Below, piece by piece: positions 1 to 7,098 of a DNA stretch of 9,655 bases. The position numbers were made by a program, and so were the translations under genes. A model generated the notes under the pieces. The model was not told the DNA's origin and did not search any database. It was given only the letters and a program-made list of their open reading frames with translations. Position 1 is the stretch's first letter. Every line of letters starts with the position of its first letter. Source of the DNA: Candidatus Parcubacteria bacterium (lineage in GTDB: Bacteria > Patescibacteriota > Patescibacteriia > Patescibacteriales > UBA12075); assembly GCA_023142215.1 (NCBI GenBank), contig JAGLJW010000051.1:1-9655 (forward strand), given 5' to 3'.

Positions 1-11
1 ATATAAGGTAA

Positions 12-17
12 TATAAT
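12..17 (+). promoter_or_regulatory. Candidate -10 box for the A2M gene
   Basis: A perfect TATAAT lies 15 bases before the ATG at 33. If used, transcription would start near base 24 and leave a leader of only about 9 bases, so the mRNA would be nearly leaderless. This fits the absence of a Shine-Dalgarno sequence close to the ATG. The matching -35 box would fall before base 1, so it cannot be checked. AT-rich DNA yields such hexamers by chance. Confidence 0.35.
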
Positions 18-32
18 AATTTAATAAAATAT

Positions 33-3000
33 ATGGAAAATAATAAAAATAATTTAGAGGATATGTTAAAAAATGGGGAAAATGTGTCAAAAAGTGATGA
101 AATTAATGAAGAAAAAAAAGTTAAATCTAATTTTTTAAAGTGGATTTGGGGAATGTTGGTTTTGGCTTTTTTTATTTTATTATCAGTATTCTCTGTTTAT
201 TTTTATAAAGTTAGTTTAAATGATGTTGATTTTGGACCAAAATATGTGCAGGCTTATGAATTGGTAAGTGATAGTGTGTCTAAAAGTGCAGCGATTAAAA
301 TTAATTTACCAAAAGGTGTTACAAAATTGGAAGTAGAGAAAGTTGCAATTTTTACTCCAGAAATTAAAGGCAAATGGGCTTCTACCACATTGGCTGATGT
401 TGCTTTATTTATGCCAGCTAGTGATTTGGAAGTTGGTAAATATTATAGTGTTAGTATTGATACTGTGGATGGAAAAATAGGAAAAGATTTTAAAATTGAA
501 GAAAATCCAGAAGTGATTTCTGTGTTTCCAAAAACGGATTCTGAAGTACATGAAAAATCTAAAGTAACGATTTTATTTAATCGACCGATGGTTCCTTTGA
601 CAACTTTAGATCAATTAGAAAAGTTTGATATTCCTGTTGAAATTAGCCCGAAAACGGAAGGAAGATTTAAATGGATTGGGACTAGAAGTTTACAATTTCT
701 TCCAAAAAATACTTTGATACCATCTTCAAACTATCAAATTAAAATAAAATCTAATTTTATTTCACTTGATGGTTTGCATGTTAATGAATATAAATCAAAA
801 TTTATTACACGACCAATTAGACTTGAAAATATTACTAATGGTAAAAATATTTATAATAGTCCAATCAAAATCAGATTTAATCAGGAAGTGGATTTAGAAA
901 AAACCAAATCTGAAATTTGGGTAAAAAACACTTCAGAAGATAAGCGAATTGATTTTGTTGCCGAATATGGTGTGAATAAAATCTATAACAACGATAAAAA
1001 ATTATATGAAAATGTTGAGGATAAATCGGTAATTTTTGTTTACCAAAAAAAGGATAAACATGGCAGAGAAAAGTTGTGGGATTTTAAAACAAACTATTTT
1101 CTTAATATTGAAAAAGCTTATTCTCCCTATGGAGATATCATTTGGGATAATGTCAGAAAAAGAAATAGTAGTATAGAAGTTCCAGATATTATTGAAAGTA
1201 TAAGTGCTGAATCGGATAGAAGTGAATTTGTGAATCAAGGTCTTTTTGATCCACAAGGAAAGCTTTGGGTGAAATTTTTTGAAGAAGTGGATTTGAAAAA
1301 AAGCAATATTGAAGTTAAATATTTAATTGAAAAAGGTTATGGAAAGAAGTGCATTGATACGGGAGATAGATATGTGAACTATTCAACCTGTGAAAAAGAG
1401 GAAGATAAAAGTAAGGTATTTTTAAAATTTGACAGTAGTAAAATAAATAAAGGCTATGTTATTAAAATTAACTTTAAGGAAATAAAAAATCTTCAAGGAC
1501 TTCAAATTAATTTTAATCCAATTTGGGAGGATGTAAATGTAGTTCCAGATTTACAAATTTATAAAACAATTCCAGCAAATCAAGGAAGGAATAGTTCACT
1601 GGAAAATTTTTATATTTGTTCAAATACTCCAATTGTGCCAGTCAATAAAGATTTTGTTTCTGATTATCTTAAGTTTGATCATGCTTATGAATTTAAATCT
1701 TGGAAGAAATCAAAGCTAGTTCCTCCATCGCCAAATTCATATTATAAATGTTTGACAGGTCAATTCCAAACAGAAATTAGATATGGTTTAATTCCTGAGC
1801 AGGATTATAATATGAAATTAAAGATTAATGATCATTTTGATGGTGAACATAATTTTGATATGAATTTCTGTACCGAAAAAATGGATAGCAAAAATTTGAA
1901 CTTTTTTCATTTGCAAAAAAAATATAATGTAAGTACGCCAGATAAAACTATTTTAACTTATGCTGGATGGAATATGGATTATGTTGATTTACATATTTGT
2001 AGATTGAGCGGAGAGAATATGCTTAAGATAATTGAAACTAGGCCAAAATATTGGAATGGTCCAAGTCCTAGTACGAAATGTACTGAGGTGATAAAACGTA
2101 AAATTGATTTAGAAGATAAATATTGGGTTAAAAATTATTTTCAAGTAAAATTTTCTGATTACATTCCTGATGCTATGGGGCATTTTGTGCTTACTTTTTC
2201 GCATCCAAATTATAAAGAATGGCATGGTGCTCACAGACAAGTGTTTGAACGAACGTATTTAAGTTTAACTAATTTAAGCGTGGTGGAAAAAGAAGTTAAT
2301 ATTGAGAGTGCAAGGTACAATGGAAACATAGCTAATGAAACGATTAATTCTCTTAAAAATGTTTATTGGGTGAATAATTTAAAAACTCTTGAAGCAATTA
2401 AAAATGCTAAAGTTGAAATTTTTTCATTAAAAAATAAATCTTTGATAAAAAATAAAACTGTTTATACAAATGAAAAAGGAATTGCAGAAACTATACCGAT
2501 AGATAAAACCAGAGGCGTTTTAGTTAGCCTGGGTGGTGATAGTGCAATTATTTCTGATCGTACTTCAAAATTTGAGTGGAGCGGTACAGCACGAAGTCAG
2601 AAAAAAGTTTATGTTTATACTGATAGACCAATTTATAAACCAGGAAACAAAGTACACATTAAAGGTTTGTATAGAATTGGATATGATGGTGATTATGAAA
2701 TTTTTAGAGATAAAAAAATTAAAGTTACAGTAAATGATTCTAGACGAAAAGAAATTTTCAATGAAGAATTAGAAGTTAATGAATTTGGAACTTTTAATTT
2801 TGATATTGTTTTGGATAAATCATCTCCGCTTGGAAAATACAACATTAGATTATCAGATGGAGGTGGCTATGCTTCTTTTGATGTTGAAGAATATGTTCCA
2901 GCACCTTTTAAATTAGAACTTAAAACAGATAAGGATGAGTATATTTCTGGTGATATTGTTAATTTAGAGCTTGATGCTAATTATTATTTTGGTGCACCAG

Positions 3001-6000
3001 TTGAAGGTGGAGAAGTAACATATAGTATTGGAAGTCAAAATTACCATTTTGATAAATATGATGGGGAACATTTTAATTTTGGTAGCAGTTGGTATAGATG
3101 CTGGTGGAATTGCGATTATGGTGATAAGTTTGTATATCGTGGAAAAACTGAATTAGGAGAAAATGGCAAAGTTAAGATTTCAAAAGAAATTGATATTGAT
3201 AAATTATTTAAAACTGATGATGAAAAGAAGAGTAAAATCATGGTTGTTTATATGACCGTAAAAAATAAAAACGGTCAATCAGTTTCAACTCAGAAATCAT
3301 TTATTGTTCATAAAGGAAATTTTTATTTAGGTGTCAAATCAAATAAAAGATTTTTTGGATTGGGTGAAATTTTTAAAGTAAAAGTAAAATCAGTAAATAC
3401 GGAAGGGCAAGAATTGAAAGTTGAAAAAATAAAACTAACAATTAGCAAAATTGAATGGATTTACAATAAACGGAAAGAAGTTGATGGTGGATATTATTAC
3501 AAATGGGAAGAGAAGTATGATTTAAAACAAGAAAAGATTTTTAATACTAATGCACAAGGGTCTTGGAATGATGATTTTAAATTGGATGAAAATGGTAGTT
3601 ATGAAATTAAAATTGAAGCCAGTGACGCTAAAGGAAATGTTATTAATGCAAAAAGTAATTTATATCTTTGGGGAGATGGGCAAGCTAGTGTGCAACCGAA
3701 CAATGATACTAGTTTAGAAATTATAACTGAAAATACATCTCTCAATGTTGGTGATGAAGCTAGCATTATTATTAAATCTCCTTATAAAGAAGCTAAGGCT
3801 TTGATTGGAATTGAACGTGGGCAGATTTTTGATTACGAAATATTGGATATAAATCAGAGTTTGTATAATTATAAATTTAAAATTAAAGAGGAACATATTC
3901 CAAATGTTTATGCCTCAGTTGTATTATTATCGCCTGATCCTGAAACAAAGTATGGAAAAGTAAACTTTAAAATTAATACCAGAGAAAAAGAATTGGAAAT
4001 TATTGTAAAATCAGATAAAGATTATTATTTACCAGGCGAAAAAGTGAAGCTTGATTTTGATGTAAGAGACTCAAAAGGCAGAGCAGTTGAAGCCGAACTT
4101 TCAACGGCTGTGGTTGATTTAAGTGTATTAGCACTTAAAGGAAATCCAAAGAAAAATCCAGTTGTATTTTTCTATAATGGTTTTCCATTGACTGTTTCAA
4201 CTATTACGAATGTTAATAATATTTTATATGAAGTTGATGTACCAACTGGAACAAAAGGTGGAGGCGGTGGGGCTGAGTCAGCGGATTTGGCTCGTAAAAA
4301 ACGGGGAACTTTTAGAGATACGGCATTTTGGCAAGGTGTAATCAATACTGATAAAAATGGAAAAGCACATATTGAATTTACTTTGCCAGATAATTTAACA
4401 ACTTGGCAAGTAGAATCTGTCGGGCTTACAAAGGACACAAAACTAGGTGTGAGTTATGAAGAATTTATGGCACGAAAAGATGTAATGTTAACTCCGCTTA
4501 AACCAAGATTCATTGTGCCAGGTGATAAATTTTATATTGGAGCAAAGGTTTTTAATCAAACAGATGAAGCTCAGAAATTAGATGTAACATTTTATAGCAA
4601 TTCATTAATTTTAAATGATGATGTTAAAAAGATTTTAAATCTAAAAGCAAAAGAATCTAATACAATTTATTTCAATGTAGAAGCTCCAAATGATAAAAAA
4701 GAAGGACTACATAGTTTTACTATGTCTGCAAAAAATATAAAATATGAAGACACTGTTGAAAAAACAATTGATATTACTAGAAATGATACTTATGAAACAA
4801 CAGCGACAGCAAATTATACCAAAGAGAATATGGCGCAAGAGTATGTATTTTTGCCAAATAATATTATCAAAGAAAAAGGTGAGCTTACTATAAATCATTC
4901 AGCAACTATGGCGGTATTTTTATCTGATGCACTTGATTATTTATTCAAATATCCGTATGGATGTTCGGAGCAAATTGCAAGTAAGTTAAAATTAATCGCA
5001 ATTGTTAAAAGAGGCTTGGTGCTAGAAAATATCGGAGATAAGTATGAGGAAAAGTTAATTGAGTTTGACGGAAAAGAGTATACGACTGATGAGGTTGTTG
5101 AATTAGGTCTAGTTAGACTTAGAGCCAATCAAAAATATGATGGTTCTTATGGATATTATCCAGGTAGTCGATCAAATTATCATCTAACACTTCATATTTT
5201 GTCAGTTCTTGGAAATTTAAAAGATGCTGGATATGACATCAAAGACAGAGAGTTAAATGATGCTGTGTCCTATATTAAAAGACAAGAAACAACGAGATTC
5301 AATAAATATGGAATTAATGATTTAATCTTAAGTAATTATGTCTTATCAAAGATTGGAAATAATGGTATTAGTAAATTTGCAATAAGCCAAATAAATAAGA
5401 AAAGAAATGATGAACAGTTTTTAAATGAGAAATTGGATAATATATATTTGCCATATTTAGCAATAATTTTATCGGAGAATGATAAAATCTTTTCTAAAAA
5501 ATATAAGGATAAAGTTTATAAAATTTTAGAAAATAGAATTGATGTTGATGCCCGTGGTGCATTTTTGCCAACAAGCGAAGAAAGAGCTTGGTGGTGTTAT
5601 GAAACTCCAATTAGAAATACTGGGATGTTACTTAAAGCTTTGACTATTGACGAAAGAGATAATAAAATTCTTGATCGTGTAATACGATGGTTACTTCGTA
5701 GTCGGTCAAAAGATGGAGCTTGGGGTTCAACCAATAATACTTTGACAGTAATTGAGGCTATGACTGATTATTTAATTTGGCAAGAAGAAAATAAATCAAA
5801 TTTCACTTTACGAATTGATTTAAATGGTGTTGAAAAATCAAAATTTACTTATGGACCAAAAACAATTCTTGAGCAAAATTCGGTTATTACTCAAATTAAA
5901 GATTTGAGTTTTGGTGAATTAAATAAAGTTGAGTTTAAAAAAGAAAATCATAATGATCTTGGAAATAATGTATATTACGATATGGCTTTGAAATATTATT

Positions 6001-6527
6001 TACCAATTGATTCTATACCACCACGCGATGAAGGATTTACAATCACGAGAAGGTTTTATTCGCTGGATGATAAAGAATTTGAAAATGAAATTACAAAAGC
6101 AAAAGTCGGTGATGTATTAAAAGGTCACATTGAAGTGATAGTACCAAAACAAAGAAATTTTGTAGCAATTGAAGATTTCATTCCAGCTGGAGTAGAATTA
6201 ATAAATTTTAATTTATCAACTGAAGATCAGTCATTAAAAAAAGATTCTGAAAAATATGGAAATGCCAGTGATGTAAATGTTAGAAGAAGCTATTGGTACT
6301 ACAGAAATCAATATGACAATAATTTATATCCAGACATCCAAGAGATGCGTGATGATAGAATGTTTTTATTCAAAGAAAATCTAAGACCAGGATCTTATGT
6401 TTTTGATTATTATGTAAGGGTTTTAATACCAGGAAAATTCCACCATTTACCAGCAGTAGTATCAGAAATGTATTTCCCTGAGAATTTTGGAAGAGGAAGA
6501 GGGGATTATTTTGAGGTTGTGAGGTAA
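33..6527 (+). CDS. Membrane-anchored alpha-2-macroglobulin family protein, thioester-containing
   Basis: Large extracytoplasmic protein of the bacterial alpha-2-macroglobulin family, which traps proteases: cleavage of a bait region triggers a shape change and a reactive thioester links covalently to the attacker. Seen, in order: a charged cytoplasmic N-terminus; one membrane segment at about 35-58 with no lipobox; a Big_5/Ig-like domain at about 155-262 (FNRPM, GTRSLQFLP); several hundred residues of macroglobulin-like beta domains; the MG2 signature TDRPIYKPG at 863-871; a Gly5 stretch at 1409-1413 followed by ARKKRG, a likely bait loop; the A2M-domain signatures FRDTAFW at 1427-1433 and LPDNLTTW at 1451-1458; the thioester motif CSEQ at 1644-1647 within YPYGCSEQ; a helical thioester domain (DGSYGYYPG, later DGAWGSTNNT); and a C-terminal receptor-binding-like domain (DFIPAGVE, GRGRGDYFEVVR). 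At 2164 residues it is longer than the 1653 of E. coli YfhM. An in-frame stop at 9-11 bounds the start. ATG 33 is first; ATG 63, behind AGAGG with poor spacing, is the alternative. Confidence 0.95.
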   Translation: MENNKNNLEDMLKNGENVSKSDEINEEKKVKSNFLKWIWGMLVLAFFILLSVFSVYFYKVSLNDVDFGPKYVQAYELVSDSVSKSAAIKINLPKGVTKLEVEKVAIFTPEIKGKWASTTLADVALFMPASDLEVGKYYSVSIDTVDGKIGKDFKIEENPEVISVFPKTDSEVHEKSKVTILFNRPMVPLTTLDQLEKFDIPVEISPKTEGRFKWIGTRSLQFLPKNTLIPSSNYQIKIKSNFISLDGLHVNEYKSKFITRPIRLENITNGKNIYNSPIKIRFNQEVDLEKTKSEIWVKNTSEDKRIDFVAEYGVNKIYNNDKKLYENVEDKSVIFVYQKKDKHGREKLWDFKTNYFLNIEKAYSPYGDIIWDNVRKRNSSIEVPDIIESISAESDRSEFVNQGLFDPQGKLWVKFFEEVDLKKSNIEVKYLIEKGYGKKCIDTGDRYVNYSTCEKEEDKSKVFLKFDSSKINKGYVIKINFKEIKNLQGLQINFNPIWEDVNVVPDLQIYKTIPANQGRNSSLENFYICSNTPIVPVNKDFVSDYLKFDHAYEFKSWKKSKLVPPSPNSYYKCLTGQFQTEIRYGLIPEQDYNMKLKINDHFDGEHNFDMNFCTEKMDSKNLNFFHLQKKYNVSTPDKTILTYAGWNMDYVDLHICRLSGENMLKIIETRPKYWNGPSPSTKCTEVIKRKIDLEDKYWVKNYFQVKFSDYIPDAMGHFVLTFSHPNYKEWHGAHRQVFERTYLSLTNLSVVEKEVNIESARYNGNIANETINSLKNVYWVNNLKTLEAIKNAKVEIFSLKNKSLIKNKTVYTNEKGIAETIPIDKTRGVLVSLGGDSAIISDRTSKFEWSGTARSQKKVYVYTDRPIYKPGNKVHIKGLYRIGYDGDYEIFRDKKIKVTVNDSRRKEIFNEELEVNEFGTFNFDIVLDKSSPLGKYNIRLSDGGGYASFDVEEYVPAPFKLELKTDKDEYISGDIVNLELDANYYFGAPVEGGEVTYSIGSQNYHFDKYDGEHFNFGSSWYRCWWNCDYGDKFVYRGKTELGENGKVKISKEIDIDKLFKTDDEKKSKIMVVYMTVKNKNGQSVSTQKSFIVHKGNFYLGVKSNKRFFGLGEIFKVKVKSVNTEGQELKVEKIKLTISKIEWIYNKRKEVDGGYYYKWEEKYDLKQEKIFNTNAQGSWNDDFKLDENGSYEIKIEASDAKGNVINAKSNLYLWGDGQASVQPNNDTSLEIITENTSLNVGDEASIIIKSPYKEAKALIGIERGQIFDYEILDINQSLYNYKFKIKEEHIPNVYASVVLLSPDPETKYGKVNFKINTREKELEIIVKSDKDYYLPGEKVKLDFDVRDSKGRAVEAELSTAVVDLSVLALKGNPKKNPVVFFYNGFPLTVSTITNVNNILYEVDVPTGTKGGGGGAESADLARKKRGTFRDTAFWQGVINTDKNGKAHIEFTLPDNLTTWQVESVGLTKDTKLGVSYEEFMARKDVMLTPLKPRFIVPGDKFYIGAKVFNQTDEAQKLDVTFYSNSLILNDDVKKILNLKAKESNTIYFNVEAPNDKKEGLHSFTMSAKNIKYEDTVEKTIDITRNDTYETTATANYTKENMAQEYVFLPNNIIKEKGELTINHSATMAVFLSDALDYLFKYPYGCSEQIASKLKLIAIVKRGLVLENIGDKYEEKLIEFDGKEYTTDEVVELGLVRLRANQKYDGSYGYYPGSRSNYHLTLHILSVLGNLKDAGYDIKDRELNDAVSYIKRQETTRFNKYGINDLILSNYVLSKIGNNGISKFAISQINKKRNDEQFLNEKLDNIYLPYLAIILSENDKIFSKKYKDKVYKILENRIDVDARGAFLPTSEERAWWCYETPIRNTGMLLKALTIDERDNKILDRVIRWLLRSRSKDGAWGSTNNTLTVIEAMTDYLIWQEENKSNFTLRIDLNGVEKSKFTYGPKTILEQNSVITQIKDLSFGELNKVEFKKENHNDLGNNVYYDMALKYYLPIDSIPPRDEGFTITRRFYSLDDKEFENEITKAKVGDVLKGHIEVIVPKQRNFVAIEDFIPAGVELINFNLSTEDQSLKKDSEKYGNASDVNVRRSYWYYRNQYDNNLYPDIQEMRDDRMFLFKENLRPGSYVFDYYVRVLIPGKFHHLPAVVSEMYFPENFGRGRGDYFEVVR

Positions 6528-6564
6528 TTATTGACAAATAACTAAATATAAATTAAGTTTTAAG

Positions 6565-6666
6565 TACTGACCTGACTATTGAAATAATTTTCTATGAATC
6601 AGAAACCGTTTCCTCGTATTGATTTATAGTTTTTAATTGAAATAGTTTTTTGTGAAATGGTCAGTA
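6565..6666. repeat. Perfect 8-bp inverted repeat pair TACTGACC / GGTCAGTA, 102 bases end to end
   Basis: TACTGACC at 6565-6572 is matched exactly by its reverse complement GGTCAGTA at 6659-6666. The enclosed 86 bases hold the odd palindrome GAAAC-C-GTTTC (6602-6612) and both copies of a 21-base direct repeat. The right arm lies between the two hexamers of the candidate promoter of the zinc-finger gene. It could be a pair of protein binding sites, the base of an RNA stem, or terminal repeats of a tiny element. The sequence does not decide between these. Confidence 0.5.
6578..6656 (+). repeat. Two-copy 21-base direct repeat
   Basis: Copy A at 6578-6598 and copy B at 6636-6656 both begin ATTGAAATA and match at 18 of 21 positions, with start points 58 bases apart. 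Copy B overlaps the candidate -35 hexamer of the zinc-finger gene, so it is placed as an operator would be. In AT-rich DNA a partial match of this kind is suggestive only. Confidence 0.45.
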
Positions 6667-6715
6667 AAAGAAATTATAAGAGTTGTTTTTGGATTGTGCT
6701 CTTTTCGAGGAAACG
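6607..6715. repeat. Perfect 10-bp inverted repeat CGTTTCCTCG / CGAGGAAACG upstream of the zinc-finger gene
   Basis: The arms at 6607-6616 and 6706-6715 are exact reverse complements, 89 bases apart, and are more GC-rich than their surroundings. The right arm ends 12 bases before the ribosome binding site of the zinc-finger gene. This pair interleaves with the TACTGACC/GGTCAGTA pair, since its left arm lies inside that loop and its right arm outside. In RNA the two stems would therefore form either a pseudoknot or alternative structures. Confidence 0.5.
6650..6680 (+). promoter_or_regulatory. Candidate promoter for the CHC2 zinc-finger gene
   Basis: TTGTGA (6650-6655) and TTATAA (6674-6679), spaced by 18 bases, resemble a sigma-70-type promoter. 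Transcription would begin near 6686, leaving about 50 bases of leader that include CGAGGAAACG and the GGAG ribosome site. An alternative -35 box, TTGACA at 6531-6536, has no convincing partner at the right distance. Confidence 0.35.
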
Positions 6716-6727
6716 ATATTTATTGAT

Positions 6728-6731
6728 GGAG
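6728..6731 (+). promoter_or_regulatory. Shine-Dalgarno GGAG that sets the start of the zinc-finger gene
   Basis: GGAG lies five bases before the ATG at 6737, which is good spacing. It is the only convincing ribosome site in the window and supports ATG 6737 over the in-frame upstream TTG at 6683, which has none. Confidence 0.6.
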
Positions 6732-6736
6732 TTAAA

Positions 6737-7078
6737 ATGAAAAAGAGAGTTATTGTTAATTGGGATGAAGTTGTAGAGGAAATAAAAGTTCAAAGCATGC
6801 TTGAATTAGCATATTTGTTTCCAGAACTTGGCAAAAGAAAAATTAAAAAAGTAGGAAGTCTTTTTTATGCTTATAAAATTTTGTGTCCTTTTCATGCAGA
6901 AAAAACACCGTCACTTGTTTATCATAAAGGATATTTTTGGCTTTGTTTTGGTTGCGGTCAGGGCGGAACAATTATTGATTATTACATGAAAAGAAAATGT
7001 GTTTCTTTTCAAGAAGCAATTTTTGATTTGGTTCGTATTTTTAAAATTAAAATTGAATGGAGAAATGTTGACACCTAA
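6737..7078 (+). CDS. Standalone CHC2 (DnaG-type) zinc-binding domain protein
   Basis: A 113-residue protein whose core matches the N-terminal zinc-binding domain of bacterial DNA primase: CPFH at 50-53, then EKTPSL, then CFGC at 70-73, GQGGTIIDYYM, and a final helix (FQEAIFDLVRIF). The presumed zinc ligands C50, H53, C70 and C73 are all present, with 16 residues between H53 and C70. In DnaG this domain recognises the template and is followed by the RNA polymerase and TOPRIM domains. Neither is present here: the frame stops and a terminator follows at once. It is therefore not a primase by itself. It could be a DNA- or RNA-binding accessory protein, a regulator, or a remnant from a mobile replication module. 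The intact motif, good ribosome site and own terminator argue against decay. The frame stays open upstream to a TTG at 6683, adding 18 residues, but that start has no ribosome site. It lies between the A2M and PBP1C genes; any functional link to them is unknown. Confidence 0.85.
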   Translation: MKKRVIVNWDEVVEEIKVQSMLELAYLFPELGKRKIKKVGSLFYAYKILCPFHAEKTPSLVYHKGYFWLCFGCGQGGTIIDYYMKRKCVSFQEAIFDLVRIFKIKIEWRNVDT

Positions 7079-7098
7079 AAATTAGGTGTCATTTTTTT
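7070..7098 (+). terminator. Intrinsic terminator overlapping the end of the zinc-finger gene
   Basis: The arms GACACCTAA (7070-7078) and TTAGGTGTC (7082-7090) are perfect complements around a three-A loop, followed after one base by seven T (7092-7098). The left arm includes the last two codons and the TAA stop of the zinc-finger gene. The T tract runs into the stop codon of the convergent pbpC (7097-7099). Beyond the hairpin the minus strand has no U tract, so it should act mainly on + strand transcripts. Confidence 0.85.

Noticed and set aside
1002..1256. An 84-codon minus-strand frame rich in Phe, Ile and Asn
   Set aside because: Its composition is what antisense to Lys/Glu/Asn-rich coding gives. 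It has no ribosome site and is fully overlapped by the A2M gene.
4172..4438. An 88-codon open frame on the minus strand opposite the A2M bait and A2M-domain region
   Set aside because: It lies wholly inside the A2M gene, matches no family I know, and exists because the GC-richer sense codons there leave few stops in the antisense frame.
6531..6559. TTGACA at 6531-6536 as a promoter for the zinc-finger gene
   Set aside because: The -35 is perfect, but at 17 bases the best -10 is TAAGTT, matching only half the consensus. The pair at 6650/6674 fits better.
6683..6736. An N-terminal extension of the zinc-finger protein starting at TTG 6683
   Set aside because: There is no ribosome site before the TTG, it would lie at or before the likely transcription start, and the 18 added residues do not resemble a DnaG N-terminus. 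ATG 6737 has GGAG at good spacing.
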